A stretch of 64,000 bases of DNA from NCBI GenBank assembly GCA_030248225.1, contig JASANE010020187.1, positions 121,624 to 185,623 on the forward strand, written 5' to 3'. This document shows, one piece after another, positions 35,075-46,199 of the stretch. Each line of letters begins with the position of its first letter. Position 1 is the first letter of the stretch. A program made the translations under genes and the position numbers. Origin of the DNA: Trileptium ribeirensis (lineage: Eukaryota > Nematoda > Enoplea > Enoplida > Thoracostomopsidae). The notes beneath the pieces were generated by a model. That model was not told the DNA's origin. It saw nothing but the letters and a program-made list of their open reading frames with translations, and searched no databases.

Positions 35075-36540
35075 TTAACCGGCTCCACTGATATGCTTGA
35101 TGTCGACGTCGAATTCTGAAATATATGAAAGCCATCTTGATTGCTGGTGACTTGCGTTTTTGAGTGCAAAACAATTGATCAGCGGTTTGTGATCCGTAAA
35201 TACAGTGAATCGGTGACCGACAAGCCAATTGAAATGTCGAAACGCGAGGTAGATTGCCAAAAGTTCCGGTCGAAGGCAGATTTCTTGCGTTCACTTGCCG
35301 TGAATTTTCTTGAGAAGTATGCAATCGGTTGTGTTTTCCCATTCCTAGTTTGATGTAATACGACGCCCGCTGCATGACTGGATGCGTCGGCGGTTACCGA
35401 TAACGCTGCGTGGCCGTCTTGAAGTGCCAAGAACGGTGGTTTGATCACACAATCCTTGAGGTTCTTGAATGCATTTGTCGCTTCGGCCGACCATTCCAAC
35501 GTTGCTCGCTTGCCTTTGGCGGGTGTGATCATATCGGTAAGCGGTACCGCCACACGCGAGAAACCTGAAATGAATCGATGGTAGAATGCACACATCCCAA
35601 GGAATCGGCGGAGTCCTTGAACCGTCGTGGGTTGTGGGAAAGACTTGATTGCAGAGATATTGTCTTCGAGTGGTCGGATACATTCGGTGCTCACTTCGAC
35701 GCCGACGAATTGCACCTTCGATCTGAAAAACCGGCACTTGGTTTTTTCAGTCTAAGGCCGTATTGTTCTAAACGATTGAGAACTTGTTCCAGGTGTGCTT
35801 TGTGTTCGTCCCCTGATTGACTTGCTATCAGAATGTCGTCGATTTTATGTTTGCGCTAACAAAAAATCTTGCAACACGTAATCCATCAACCATTGAAACG
35901 TCTGAGACGCGTTGCGTAAACCAAAGGGCATACGGTGATAAAGAAATAAACGGAAGGGCGTTGTTATTGCGGTTTTCGAGACATCAGCCGTTGCCACGGG
36001 GATTTGATGGAAAGCTTTGACCAAATCCAGTTTGCTGAAGACATTGCATCCGGCGAGACCGTTCGTGATGTCGTTGATGTTTGGCATCGGATAGCGATCT
36101 GGGACCGTAATAAGGTTGAGTGTCCGGTAGTCACGACAAGGACGCAATTCACCATTTGTTTTCGTGATCACATGTAGCAGAGTTGCCCATGGTGATTCCT
36201 CACGTGTAATTACGCCTTCCTGTAGAAGTCCCTGGAATTCAGCCTTTGTTGCTTCCAATTTTGCTCCGTATAATTTTCTGGGACGCGCGAAACACGATGG
36301 ACCTTTTGTCACGATATGATGACGAACCGGGTGCCTCACTGGCTCACTACCATCTGGTTTCTCGAAAACTTTCCAAAAACGGGCTAGTAGAGACGTTTCA
36401 TGTTTTTTGGGGTAGGCAATCGTTCGAATATGATGGGACCATCGACCCTCGATTGGAAGAGCTCTCGATGCCGAGTTATTGCGTTGTCGTATTAATGGAT
36501 TCGACACTACCACCGAGTTGTTACTGCAATCGATTGACAA
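35075..36540 (-). pseudogene. Reverse transcriptase and RNase H of the Mag-like element, broken
   Basis: Minus-strand 36540-35845 codes the first RT half: EEGVITREESPWATLLHVI-like text is present as GVITREESPWATLLHVI, then CRDYRTLNLITVPDRYPMP, FSKLDLVKAFHQIPV and MPFGLRNASQTFQ. The active-site block is in a shifted frame as IDDILIAS (about 35845-35820). The stretch 35715-35345 codes FLGMCAFYHRFISGFSRVA and the RNase H start VTADASSHAAGVVLHQ, and 35260-35075 codes the RNase H end FTVFTDHKPLI. At least two frameshifts break the chain, and the integrase is missing downstream. Confidence 0.88.
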
Positions 36541-36880
36541 CCGACAACTTTTGAGGAAATCGAAACCGAGTATTGGTTGCGTTACATTGGCAACTATGAA
36601 TGTCCATTTGAATGTGTGATTGATACCTGTTAAAGTAAACTCGAGTGACTGGAAACCTCGAGTTTCGATTGGTGTGTTGTTGGCCGCGGATAGTTGAGGT
36701 TGTTTTATGCTCGACCCTCAACCTGGTTGTTCGAAAGAAAACGGCAACAAACATTTGTCGCTTCCAGTGTCTACGAGACATCGACCAATTGGATCGGCGA
36801 CGACGTGAATTGTGTATATTCAACCGGACGCCGCCCTTCCGATGGAGCCGCGCCATTTCCCAAATATTTAGATCTCGTTC
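36541..36880 (-). pseudogene. Aspartic protease of the Mag-like element, broken
   Basis: The active-site block is visible on the minus strand near 36795-36745 as LVDTGSDKCLLPF. About 60 codons later come FIVANV and ILGFDFL (about 36605-36555), the usual flap and ILG region of Gypsy proteases. Small indels split it across frames. Confidence 0.75.
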
Positions 36881-37770
36881 ACTGCCACTTGCACGGTTGT
36901 CGACAATTCCTGGCTCGGTCGCCGAATTGGAAATGATAAAAGCCGTATGCAAGGTCGGGATTGTATAACTTGGATCTTGAACGCCGACGATAATTGTCGT
37001 TGTTGTTATTGTTGAACGGCCTTCGGTTCGAGGAACGCGGCCTTCGACTACCGGTATTGAGGTTTTTGACCATCGCACATACTCGATCAACAATTCGTTC
37101 TTCCATCGCAGTCATCTGATCCGATTGCGTTGCAGCATTACAGTTGCCGTTGCTGCTTGATTGTTCCATTATACGATCCGCAACGTCGGCCAACTTGTCC
37201 AATGTGATTTCCGATAAAGAGGCGAGGACCATTCGAACCGATTCCGGTAAAATTTCGAGGAATCGGAGTCTTACTAAACTGTCATATTGGTAGTCTCTGT
37301 AGTTGTCTGAGTGCGACAGAGGGTTTTTGATCGCCAAGATATTGCCTTTGAAGGAGTTGACGAAGCTTCCGGTCGTCGCTGTCCATCAGAAACGAAACAG
37401 CTGTTTGCTTGATTTGATCGTAGTACTCAGAAACCTTTGCACCACCTTCAAGGAGAATACAAGTTGGTAGAGTTCTAGGTAGGCTTCGTCTACGAACCTG
37501 ATCGTTCTGACCGGCAAAAATTTCCTCGACTTGTTCGAACCACACAGTTTCGTCTTTATCGAAGAATTCGGGCAATTTGAGATCCGAATTTGGAACCGGC
37601 GGCGATGCTTGCCATTGTTGACCACTGGGACGCGGTTGTGCCATAACCATCTTTGCCATTGAGGACACGACGAGTTCATTTTCGGGTTCCAGGAGTGTAG
37701 CGATTTCTGCCCTGGTACCCGGTAGTATGAACGGGTCGTCACCCTGATGAATCGCCTGTAAAGGATACTC
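36879..37770 (-). pseudogene. Gag of the Mag-like element, frameshifted
   Basis: Pieces are open at 37668-37282 (LKLPEFFDKDETVWFEQVEE, then GGAKVSEYYDQIKQTA) and 37337-36879 (FLEILPESVRMVLASL, then a Ser/Arg/Asn-rich stretch). The end has FYHFQFGDRARNCRQPCKW, a degenerate zinc knuckle of the FHxxFGxxAxxCxxPC form whose first Cys is lost. These match capsid and nucleocapsid of Mag-type Gypsy elements. The frame can be followed upstream of the first Met towards the 2A-like sequence but is shifted relative to it. Confidence 0.8.
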
Positions 37771-37808
37771 GACAGTTCGACCTTGTTGCGTTGCCGCCAG
37801 TCACCAAT

Positions 37809-37892
37809 TGGACCGGGATTGGATTCGACATCCCCCGCGATCAACAGCAGTAATCGTAGACCTGTAGCTTGCCTTGATGAATTTGTATTCAC
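37809..37892 (-). CDS. Short leader ending in a 2A-like ribosome-skipping motif
   Basis: Minus-strand ATG at 37892 opens a 28-residue leader, MNTNSSRQATG... ending LLLLIAGDVESNPGP (DVESNPGP at 37832-37809). It fits the 2A consensus D(V/I)ExNPGP, including the hydrophobic Leu run and the GD before it. In known 2A peptides the ribosome fails to join Gly to the final Pro, so upstream and downstream products separate. Here the motif lies just upstream of gag; the frame stays open to 37386 but is shifted from the present gag frame. Whether it is functional is untested. Confidence 0.8.
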
Positions 37893-38808
37893 CGACTAGT
37901 AGATCCCGAGTTGTGCGAAATTTGCGAATTTGCTCGACAACTTCGATCGCATGAAAAGCAATTGAGTTGTGGGTTGACATTGCAACATTGCGACGGTCTG
38001 CATCACCAGCGAATTGACTGGAACGTTGTCGGCCTTTGATTTCAGTTGCCAATTGTAAGATATTCGATCTAACCGCGCATTATCGAACGACTGAAATGAA
38101 TCTGTTGTACGGAAATTGACGGAATTGGTGGCTCCGTAATCGATTGCCAACCGTGCGCTGCTCGAGTTGACCGATTCAACCGACAGGTCGTCGTCGCAAA
38201 CCTGTATCGGCATAATTTTGTGGCCACCGCTGCAAAACACCGGTTGTACTTGTTTAAAACTTGTCACGGTGATAGAGAATTGCGAATGATTTATTTCGAT
38301 ACGCCAAACAATTGACCAATGTGTCTTGAACGATCCACCAGATGACAACTCCGATAACGCCTCCCGTTGACACTTGATGCGTCGAAGTCCGCTTTGTCTG
38401 AAGGCAATGCTTGTTGTATCGTTGTTGACTATTGCACAGTTGCTCCACAGCAGATGATTGCACTTCTCCTGCGGCGTCACTTGAGCGTCCATCGTACTGA
38501 ACTCGCTACAGGACTGTTGTCACGATATGTTTCTCGATCAACTTGAGCGAATCCATTTTCTCGATTATTGACGGTTGAGTTGAGCCCTACTCGTTGAATC
38601 GTTCCGCGCTCGTTGCTGTAATCGAATTGCTCGAGTTGCTCGTACGGGTTTCGATTATCCACTTGAACACATCTCGACCATGATTGAACGCGTTCGCGTT
38701 GGCCCTGTCGCATGTCGATCGCGTCGCGCCATTGCTCGATTGACTCATTAAAATTGCTCCATTCCTTTGATTGGCTCGTCACGTCGCTCGATTCACCGAT
38801 TGACAGCT

Positions 38809-38827
38809 ATCACGCCGGGCTCACCAA
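38809..38827 (-). other. Primer-binding site resembling tRNA-Trp
   Basis: Immediately after the LTR the minus strand reads TTGGTGAGCCCGGCGTGAT. It matches the TGGTGACCCCGACGTGAT 3' end complement of animal tRNA-Trp with two differences. This is the usual priming site for minus-strand cDNA synthesis in several Gypsy lineages. Confidence 0.65.
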
Positions 38828-39206
38828 TGTGACGGTTACACCGACTCACTCCGGAGTCGCGGACTATCACTTGGAGCTGAGCTGCACCACTCCAGTAGGA
38901 GCGGTGTCGATCCAAAACATCGAGAGTGATAATAAATACGAGAAAGTTTATTAAAGAAAACAATCATATGATGGGCAACGAATACATACTATTGCGCAGC
39001 AGTTGAAACGTTCACTGAGTCCGCAGAGTGTAACGCGTCCCGGTTTAAATAACGTTCAACCGACATTATGCAAATTACCGCTGCAAAACTAGCCAAGAAC
39101 CAGTTAAACTGGTTCTACTGAATTTACAGTTGCACATAATTCCGAGTTACTACAGTATCAAGGCCCGGCTTTCGAGCAGAAGTGCGGTGCCTGGCAACAC
39201 TTCACA
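38828..39206 (-). repeat. 5' LTR of the Mag-like element (379 bp)
   Basis: On the minus strand it begins TGTGAAGTGTTGCCAGG and ends CCGTCACA, giving canonical TG...CA ends directly before a tRNA-Trp-like primer site. An AATAAA signal in CTTTAATAAAC lies at about 38955-38950. A TTATTTAA sequence near 39048 may act as a TATA box. No partner 3' LTR is found because the element is truncated. Confidence 0.7.
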
Positions 39207-39209
39207 TCA

Positions 39210-39985
39210 AGGAGAAAAATGTAGGTCTTATTAAAGTTAAACTAACATGCCAAGTTTGAGCTAACTGAGTTCTTAGTTTGTACGGCTTTTTGGTTTTACG
39301 CTTTTTTCGATTTTATGTGATAAACGGTAATGAAATTACTGGTCTATACTGATGCATAATTTTGTTCTGTGTTATGACGATTACTTGCATTTCTACAGAT
39401 TATTTTTCTGTAAGGGACCATCGAAATTGTTCGGAAATACCGAGTTGTCTTCTCATTTTAGATTTAGGTTTTTTATAGGTGTCATAAAACCGCGGTCGTC
39501 CAAACTTGGTAGAGCCATGACTGGGCCTGAAAATATCGAGGTCCTATATGGATACTCTTGTGTTATGTTTAGGTAGGCTTTTCAGGTAGTCATGGGCTGG
39601 AGCCGCGTTCCAGCGTTCAAAATTCTATCACATCGTTTTGAACTACGACCTACTGAGGCAAGTAAGCAGTTTGAATTACATAACTCAGGAAGCCTTTATG
39701 TAATGCGCCAATAAACTTAACATAACCCCGTCGGCCATCCTATTTTGTCAAAGCCGATGTGGAATCGAAAACCATTGTAACGGAACAAACAGGGGATTTG
39801 GCACGGGTTTTCGTTAGCCAAAATTGGACAAAGCAGAATGCAACTGCCAGAAATTAATAACTGTCTCGGACCTGAGTTTTGGCGATTCCTTAAGAGTGGA
39901 AAACGGTTCGCTGCTAATTACAACATTGACTAATTCAGGATTCATTTGGTTCGCCCACACGAACTTGGTTAAAATTTTCAGTTTT
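39210..39985. other. No recognisable gene
   Basis: The longest frame here (74 codons) has no domain similarity. I see no terminal repeat or RNA gene. Confidence 0.4.
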
Positions 39986-39989
39986 TAGC

Positions 39990-41155
39990 ATTCGCGAACA
40001 TTGTCATCTCAAATGAAGTTGAACAAATTATTGTTCTCAAAACGAGTTAAAATTTCTGTAAATGTTCAAGAGTTCGCGAACAAACGATTTTCGTATTTTA
40101 AATTTTCAACAAATTTGTACAGTCATTAAAATATTAACCTGAAATCATAGTCGAATACGATATAGAAAAGAACTTGTTCGCGAACAGTTTCACTCATAAA
40201 ATTTTCACTAATAAATTGCAGATTCACGAGCGCATAAAATGTTCAGTAATAAATTGCAAGCGCAATTAATAAGTCATTATCTTCAACACAACTTTAATTT
40301 AAAAAAGCAAATGTTTGCAAATATTTGATGCTTGGTGATTTTAATCATACATGCTTGATGTCTATTACGTATTTCTCTATGACCAAATGATCTATACAAA
40401 AATAAATTTATTTAAGAAGTACGACTGTGTTCGCGAACATTTGCTTAAGAATATACGTTTGTGTTCGCGAACAAATTATATTTTTTATACGTTTGCGTCC
40501 ACGAACAAGTTTAAAAGTTCTTGATTTCAAATGTTGAACAACGTGTTTAAAATAGTTTATATCGCTGAGTTATTGCACCCCGTGTGTCGACCGATGCCTC
40601 CCTGTAACACTGTTCACGAACAAAAAGCACGAATTTAAAAGTCACAAAATTATGTTTTCAACAATTTGTGGATTTCACTAACGAATTTACGAAACAAAAA
40701 ATAACCCATTTCATACCACCTTACTGCTGTTCTTAGATGGTTTTACTATATTATGCAATCACAAAGAAGCGTTCTACTACAAAAATATGGCAATTGTAAA
40801 AATAGATGGTAGGCGGGGTCATTTTAAGTTTAGTCGCGCATAATGCGTGAGTCCACCTTAGGTGCGTACACCTGAGTTGTTCTTTTGTAAGTCAGTTCTC
40901 GATCATAAAAAACTGAACGGGGAACAAATCATGATTTTCTCTTATGTACACGTGGACGAATTGCAATGCTGCAACACGTAGATTCTGTTCGCAGTCACTA
41001 TTTTGCGATTTCGCATCGCATTTTTCTGATCGCGTTCAAGTGAGAACACTGTTATCAATCGCGTTTTTCTCGTATGCTATGCAGCAAATAGACTGCTAGC
41101 ATTGCTGTCTGATGCAGAGTGTCATTTGGTCAAACGTGCGAAATGTTCGCGAACA
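39990..41155. repeat. Cluster of GTTCGCGAAC palindromes
   Basis: TGTTCGCGAACA, a perfect 12-bp palindrome, occurs exactly at 40175-40186, 40428-40439, 40462-40473 and 41144-41155. GTTCGCGAACA is at 40072-40082, and one-mismatch forms are at 39990-40000 (ATTCGCGAACA), about 40496 (CGTCCACGAACA) and 40611-40622 (TGTTCACGAACA). The sequence between is AT-rich and not tandemly repeated. The core TTCnnGAA is also the two-unit heat-shock-element arrangement. Confidence 0.8.
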
Positions 41156-41404
41156 CAAATTTTTATTCGTACATCGCAGAGCCCATGTTCGAGTTCACAA
41201 AAATGAGAATATCAATGCAAAAAATGCGAAAACGCATTTCTGCGCGAATCAATTCGTGATTGTGGCAAAAGAACAAACTTGGTATTCACCTAAAGTGGGC
41301 TCAGCTTTCCCAAATTCATATATATTCGGATTTAGTATGGATTTACAGCTCTCAGTGATCATACGTATTTTGTTCGCACGATAACAGAGGCGCTCGATTG
41401 CGTG

Positions 41405-41865
41405 TACACAACGAACGTGTTCCAGAAATATCAAAACTACGAGCTTTTAAAAAGCTCATATGTAGAGAAAACAACAGAATGAGCAACATACACATACATG
41501 ATAGAAGGAAATGGGTTAGGAAGACGAAAACTGTAGAGACCAGCAGGAATAGGGGCGAGTCTAAAATTTTGGATATGGCTCGCCGGTCCACAAGAAATGT
41601 AACATCATAACGACCAGAGAGTATCACAATATATAAGCAGGTTGGAAATTCCGAAAGGATGCATATGTAGTAGAAACGACACAATACACATAGACACACA
41701 AGCAACGAAAACAATATACACTTATATAACGGAGAGAAATGGATTGGGAAGACGAAAACAACATAGACAAGCGTGGAATAGGAACGGCTCTAAAATTTTG
41801 GACTTGGCTTGCCGGTTTACAAGACTGTGACAAACAAAGAGAATTACTATATATAAGTAGTTGAA
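41405..41865. repeat. 228-bp tandem repeat, two units
   Basis: GAAATGGGTTAGGAAGACGA (41508) recurs as GAAATGGATTGGGAAGACGA (41736). Flanking blocks TCTAAAATTTTGGA(T/C)(A/T)TGGCT, GCCGGT(C/T), CATATGTAG and TATATAAG are collinear. Overlapping open frames on both strands are by-products of the repeat. Confidence 0.75.
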
Positions 41866-41959
41866 AACAAAACCGTAATGTCTAGACATTGGTAGGAACG
41901 GATCAAAAAATTCACATATGAAACAAGATCTTGCGGTATTTTTCACGTAAGCTTGTACA

Positions 41960-42560
41960 GGAGATTTGTGTCGGAGGTATTCCCGTCCTGGCTCTTGGTG
42001 GAGATAAAGGACTAAACTACCGTAAGGTTTATTGGAATCTGGCAGAACCCAGAATTAATCAGGATCGAGTCTATCGAAAATAGCACAAACGTCGCCTCTG
42101 GCGAAAGTGTGCAATTATGAGCAAACTTTGGGAATTCATATCTGCCACATCATAAATCGGAGGGTTGCCCATCCTGGTTTTTTGGAAAGGTTATTAGATG
42201 GTACTGGGTTATTTCAGGAGACTGTTAGTTTTGGTAACTACTTAAAACTCGTAAAAACTAAACTGATAAAATTGGCACAAAGGCGCCCCAATGGGCGTGA
42301 TTTTGGATCAGCTTTACCTATATTTCGGGTAAGTGGTTTTGATCTTATGAATTCTCCGACGGGCATTCGCCGAAGCATAGGAGATACATTTTATCACGAG
42401 GTCGCTAGATTCTGGCAGAAGTCAAAATCCATCAAGTACTAAGCTACCAAAAACGACACAAATTCGCCACAACCGGAAGGTGCATTGAGCGTACTTTGCC
42501 GTTGATCGGTACGTGAAATAATGATCAGAGGGTAGTTTTTCCAGGCTCACCATAGGGATC
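41960..42560. repeat. Degenerate satellite-like block
   Basis: Related segments recur: ATTCTGGCAGAA with ACACAAA(T/C)(T/G)TCGCC at about 42033-42110 and 42410-42470, and CGGAGG(T/G)(A/T)...CC(A/G)TCCTGG at about 41970, 42158 and, weaker, 42520. Spacings of about 187 and 370 bp suggest an old tandem array. Confidence 0.45.
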
Positions 42561-42599
42561 TAGCATCATATTATCTCTGGAATTCACCTGATGGAGACC

Positions 42600-44480
42600 G
42601 AAACTGATATTTATCCATGAAAGCTATATAAATCGACAAAAATGGGCCCACTGTAAGGTGTAAGTTTGAGCTAACATAAAGGGCGTATTATGGGACGTAA
42701 ACTGGTCACTATATATGCTTGGATTTATATATTATAGGCGACTTAGGGATAGTGCTTCAACCAGAGCTTGCTAGTAATAATCTGAGATTTGGGATTATCA
42801 TACTAAAGCACTGCAAAATGACGCAAGGTTATTAACAATGGGAATAGGTCAAATTTGGTAGTTTTTCGGAAGTTGCTAGTGACATCTGTCTTTAAAACTT
42901 AAATTTGCCAAACTTCGCAACACCAATTTTCGTAGCCCTCGAAAGGATCAACCTTTAGTACATATTTAGCATTCAAATCTGACATGAAATTAGAAACTAG
43001 ACTATTAGTAATTTCGTTTCCATGGTATACGAGTTTAGAAGTCTAACGTAAGTGGGTAGGAGAGACGAAAGTCACTCAATGCTGGGTTTACTGCTCGGAT
43101 TGCAGACAATCGGTTTCACAATGCAGTGAGAATTAAGTCTCAGTAGTATACTGTATTATTCATTCACGTAAACCACTATGCCTCGCAGTTGATCGGGTTG
43201 CAATGTTTACTTTTTTACTTAATATATCAAACGATAATTAGTTATTATGGCTAGAATGATCCTGGCTGGAAACCGCTGTCGTTATACGGGCACAATCGAT
43301 TGGAAAATATTTTGTCTACCGAATGATTTCATATAACATGACCGAGTATTGAAAATTGAGAACTAAACACAAAATGGAATTTGACGTTCGGCTTAGGTCT
43401 GGCAGCCAAGGTATTTTCGCTGGCTACAAAAATTGACATTGCCGGAATGTAACAATTGCGATGTTGATTGTTGTAAAATAATTCTCCACCACTTGTAAAT
43501 AATTCGGCTAAGGAATCTCAAATTTACGTCGTTTACTTATGACACACAGTAATGTTAGCCGCAGTCAGTCGGTCTTATGGTCGGGTAAGCTAGGCACATT
43601 GGGAATAATGGACTCGGACGCTAACAACTGTCAGATTCTACCATTTATGAAAAAGACCTCGTTGCAATAAAAACACGTTTGTCTTCACTAGCGCTATAAT
43701 TTTGCTAAATTACATTAAGGTATCTCAGAAAATCTAAACTTTACTTGATGCACATGTCATAGAATAATTCGCGCAGAGCGGCGCAAAATTTTGGTTTTAT
43801 CAAACAAATGCGCGTAAACAAACAAATAACTAGCACGAACAATTAACTGTGACTAAATTAGTGGGAACTGTCGCTTCGCGTATCTTAAAGAAGGCTGAAG
43901 ATTTGCATATTGTTAAGTAATGTCGAATTCGTGGTTTTGGTAATTTTAACAAAACCGTTGACTATAAGGATTATTGAAACGTTGTTTTGTGATTTATTAT
44001 TTTTCTGTTTATAAGTATGTCTGCAACTCCAATCTGTGTAAAAAGTCCATCTATTTCCCTTAAAAATTTAAGAGGAGGATAGGTCTGGGACTATTACGGA
44101 TATCAATACAAATTTTACACTTTTTCAAAGCTCATTCCACATATCGCGTTCTTATTGAAAAACCGTAAAATTTGGTACTACTATAAAGCTAAGCAATGGC
44201 GTTTGCTCTTTAGATTGTGCTATATTGTTATTGTTTGTAAATATGGACTAATTTATTTGTAGAAAACGCACATTCGCCATACGGCTCTGTGTGCCTGTCC
44301 TGGCCGCACCCAGCTACGCGAAGTCTCTTTTTGGAGGGCATCACAATTTTACTGGGGTCTAAATTCAAAACTGTGTGGTACTGCTAACACATTTCTATGA
44401 AACTACACATAGTATAAAAGCCCGAGTTATTACGTAATCTTAAATATTTCGCAAGGGCTACAACCAGGGGAATAAAGTTA
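42600..44480. other. No recognisable gene
   Basis: No open frame of note, splice-bounded exon or terminal repeat is apparent in this AT-rich stretch. Confidence 0.4.
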
Positions 44481-44487
44481 ACTTAAC

Positions 44488-44676
44488 GGGCGATCGGATA
44501 CCGGTGGAGCATGATCTGGACCTCAATTTATGTATAATTCTTTTGTTGTTATAAAATAAACTCTATGTTATCATTGTATTGTGTTGATATGATCACGCTC
44601 CACCCGCCCGAGGTGCGAGGGACGATGTCGCACCACAATCGAATCACAATTTATTTTTAGGGTATCCGATCGACCC
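44488..44676. repeat. Interrupted inverted repeat
   Basis: GGGCGATCGGATACCGGTGG followed by AGCATGATC (44488-44516) is complementary to two separated blocks, GATCACGCTCCACCCG (44591-44606) and GGTATCCGATCGACCC (44661-44676). The 3' arm looks split by about 54 bp. AATAAA is present in the loop (44556). This could be a MITE-like element. Confidence 0.55.
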
Positions 44677-45242
44677 CAGAGCGACATTATTTGTATTTAT
44701 TACATTAATAATTGTATTTTTGTATGGGCGTTGGATGCGCAGGCGGATAGGCCGGGGACAACGAGTTAGATTTTCAAGATTCACCGCCATTTGGCCTAAC
44801 AGCTCCGCTGACTAGGTGCCCTGAGGACGACTCCGATGCGCATCCTTAACTGATATGTATGCAATTCAGGTTAGCTCATATAATGTATACTGTGCATATG
44901 GCCCAGTGTCAGGATGGGTCGGGGCGTCGTGCGAAACTCAATTTGGACTTTTTTATAATGGTCTGGGGTTGGAACCTTATCCTGACACGCCGCCGGAATA
45001 TAACATGTTATTTAGTATTGTGCGGGATATTTTGAATACATGAAAAAAGAGATAAAATTGATCTAATGTGAAAAAGGTTCATTTTTACAAGGGGTGTTAG
45101 AATTTTGAAATTTTGGGGTTTTTATGTATTTCAAACCAAAAGGGGGCATTAAATTACCATTAGGGGACTATAGAGTTTCAAAATTGTTCGTTCGGGTCAA
45201 CTTAACCCCAACCCGTAAGTACTTATAGACCCCCAATCTGGT

Positions 45243-45291
45243 GTTTAAACTCTCAAATTTTAAGTGGCGTTTAAACTCCCAAATTTTAAGG
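45243..45291. repeat. Two-unit 26-bp direct repeat
   Basis: G(T/C)GTTTAAACT(C/C)(T/C)CAAATTTTAAG occurs twice head to tail with a TG between the copies. Confidence 0.65.
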
Positions 45292-45944
45292 TCCAACATT
45301 GCTACAACTCAAACCAAAACTCCCCGATTTTTCGTGCCCTGTAACTTAATTGGATCCTATGCTAACCATCTCATTGAAAAACGGGGCCACCCGTCCTAAC
45401 GGATCTCCGCAGGACCCCATAACTCAGTTGGGACCCAAAATTTTACTATTTGCACGTAGAAACTGTCCTCTAACAGGCATAGGGGAGATACATTAAATTT
45501 AATGTTCCTATGAGTAGGCGACCAGCCAGGGCATGGATACGTTCCCGCCCCCAGGCCGCCTGCTCGTCTCGTTTCGTTAGTTATGCTTAAAAATTTAACG
45601 CAACCCTTATTTATTTCCAGCGCCTAAAGCGCTTTTATATTTTACCAAAAATGATACCTCGTGGCGACCAGCTCGAAGTTTAGTTGTTTACGTCGCTCTT
45701 TGGCACACTTCGGCCACATCACAATGTTTTCCTGCAGACCAGCTAGAGTGACGTGAGCCCATCAAGGGGTCATTAGCGATACGTTGTGCGACGATTTTAT
45801 ATATATATTATGTGTTGTTTTGTAAAATGTTGGTGTCGTTGTTTTGACGTTTGGCGGAGATTTCAAAGGGTTTAACGTTTAACACTTTGGGTGATCATAG
45901 GCGATAGGAGACAGTTACCAAAGGAAAGGGGGTCTAACTTCGAG

Positions 45945-45982
45945 TATAAAAGGAGACTGCCCAATTATCCGATTGGGACCAG
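45945..45982 (+). promoter_or_regulatory. Candidate TATA-box promoter
   Basis: TATAAAAG at 45945-45952 is followed 36 bases from its start by CCAGTC, a weak initiator-like match, in a stretch that reads like a retroelement or host core promoter (TCGAGTATAAAAGGAGACTG). A 69-codon frame follows but has no domain. It lies 3.5 kb before gag of family A copy 1, so a link to that element is only a possibility. Confidence 0.4.
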
Positions 45983-46199
45983 TCGAGCTTTCGCTTGTAA
46001 GAATGTGGCGGTTGTCGCCGTTAAGTAGGCTTTTTCTTTTTTCGTTTTGTTTTCGCGCGTGCTGGGGTTTTACTCCGCGGGTTTTCGTTTTGAACAAGGG
46101 TGGCCTCCCGCCGTGCCCCCACGGTGGAGAGCCTCACCTGGTCTTTGGGTTTTTCTTTCAATCACGCAAGGGTCGCCTCTAAATGAGCTTTAGGCAAAA

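Larger units (their letters stand above)
35064..39206 (-). mobile_element. Mag-like Ty3/Gypsy element, 5' part
   Basis: Minus-strand order: 5' LTR (39206-38828), tRNA-Trp-like primer-binding site, about 900 bp leader, a 2A-like peptide frame, gag, protease, RT and RNase H, ending at about 35064 before any integrase. The Gag FHxxFGxxAxxC-type motif fits the Mag group. Frames are interrupted by several indels, so the copy is dead. It shares no recognisable sequence with family A beyond general Gypsy motifs. Confidence 0.85.
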
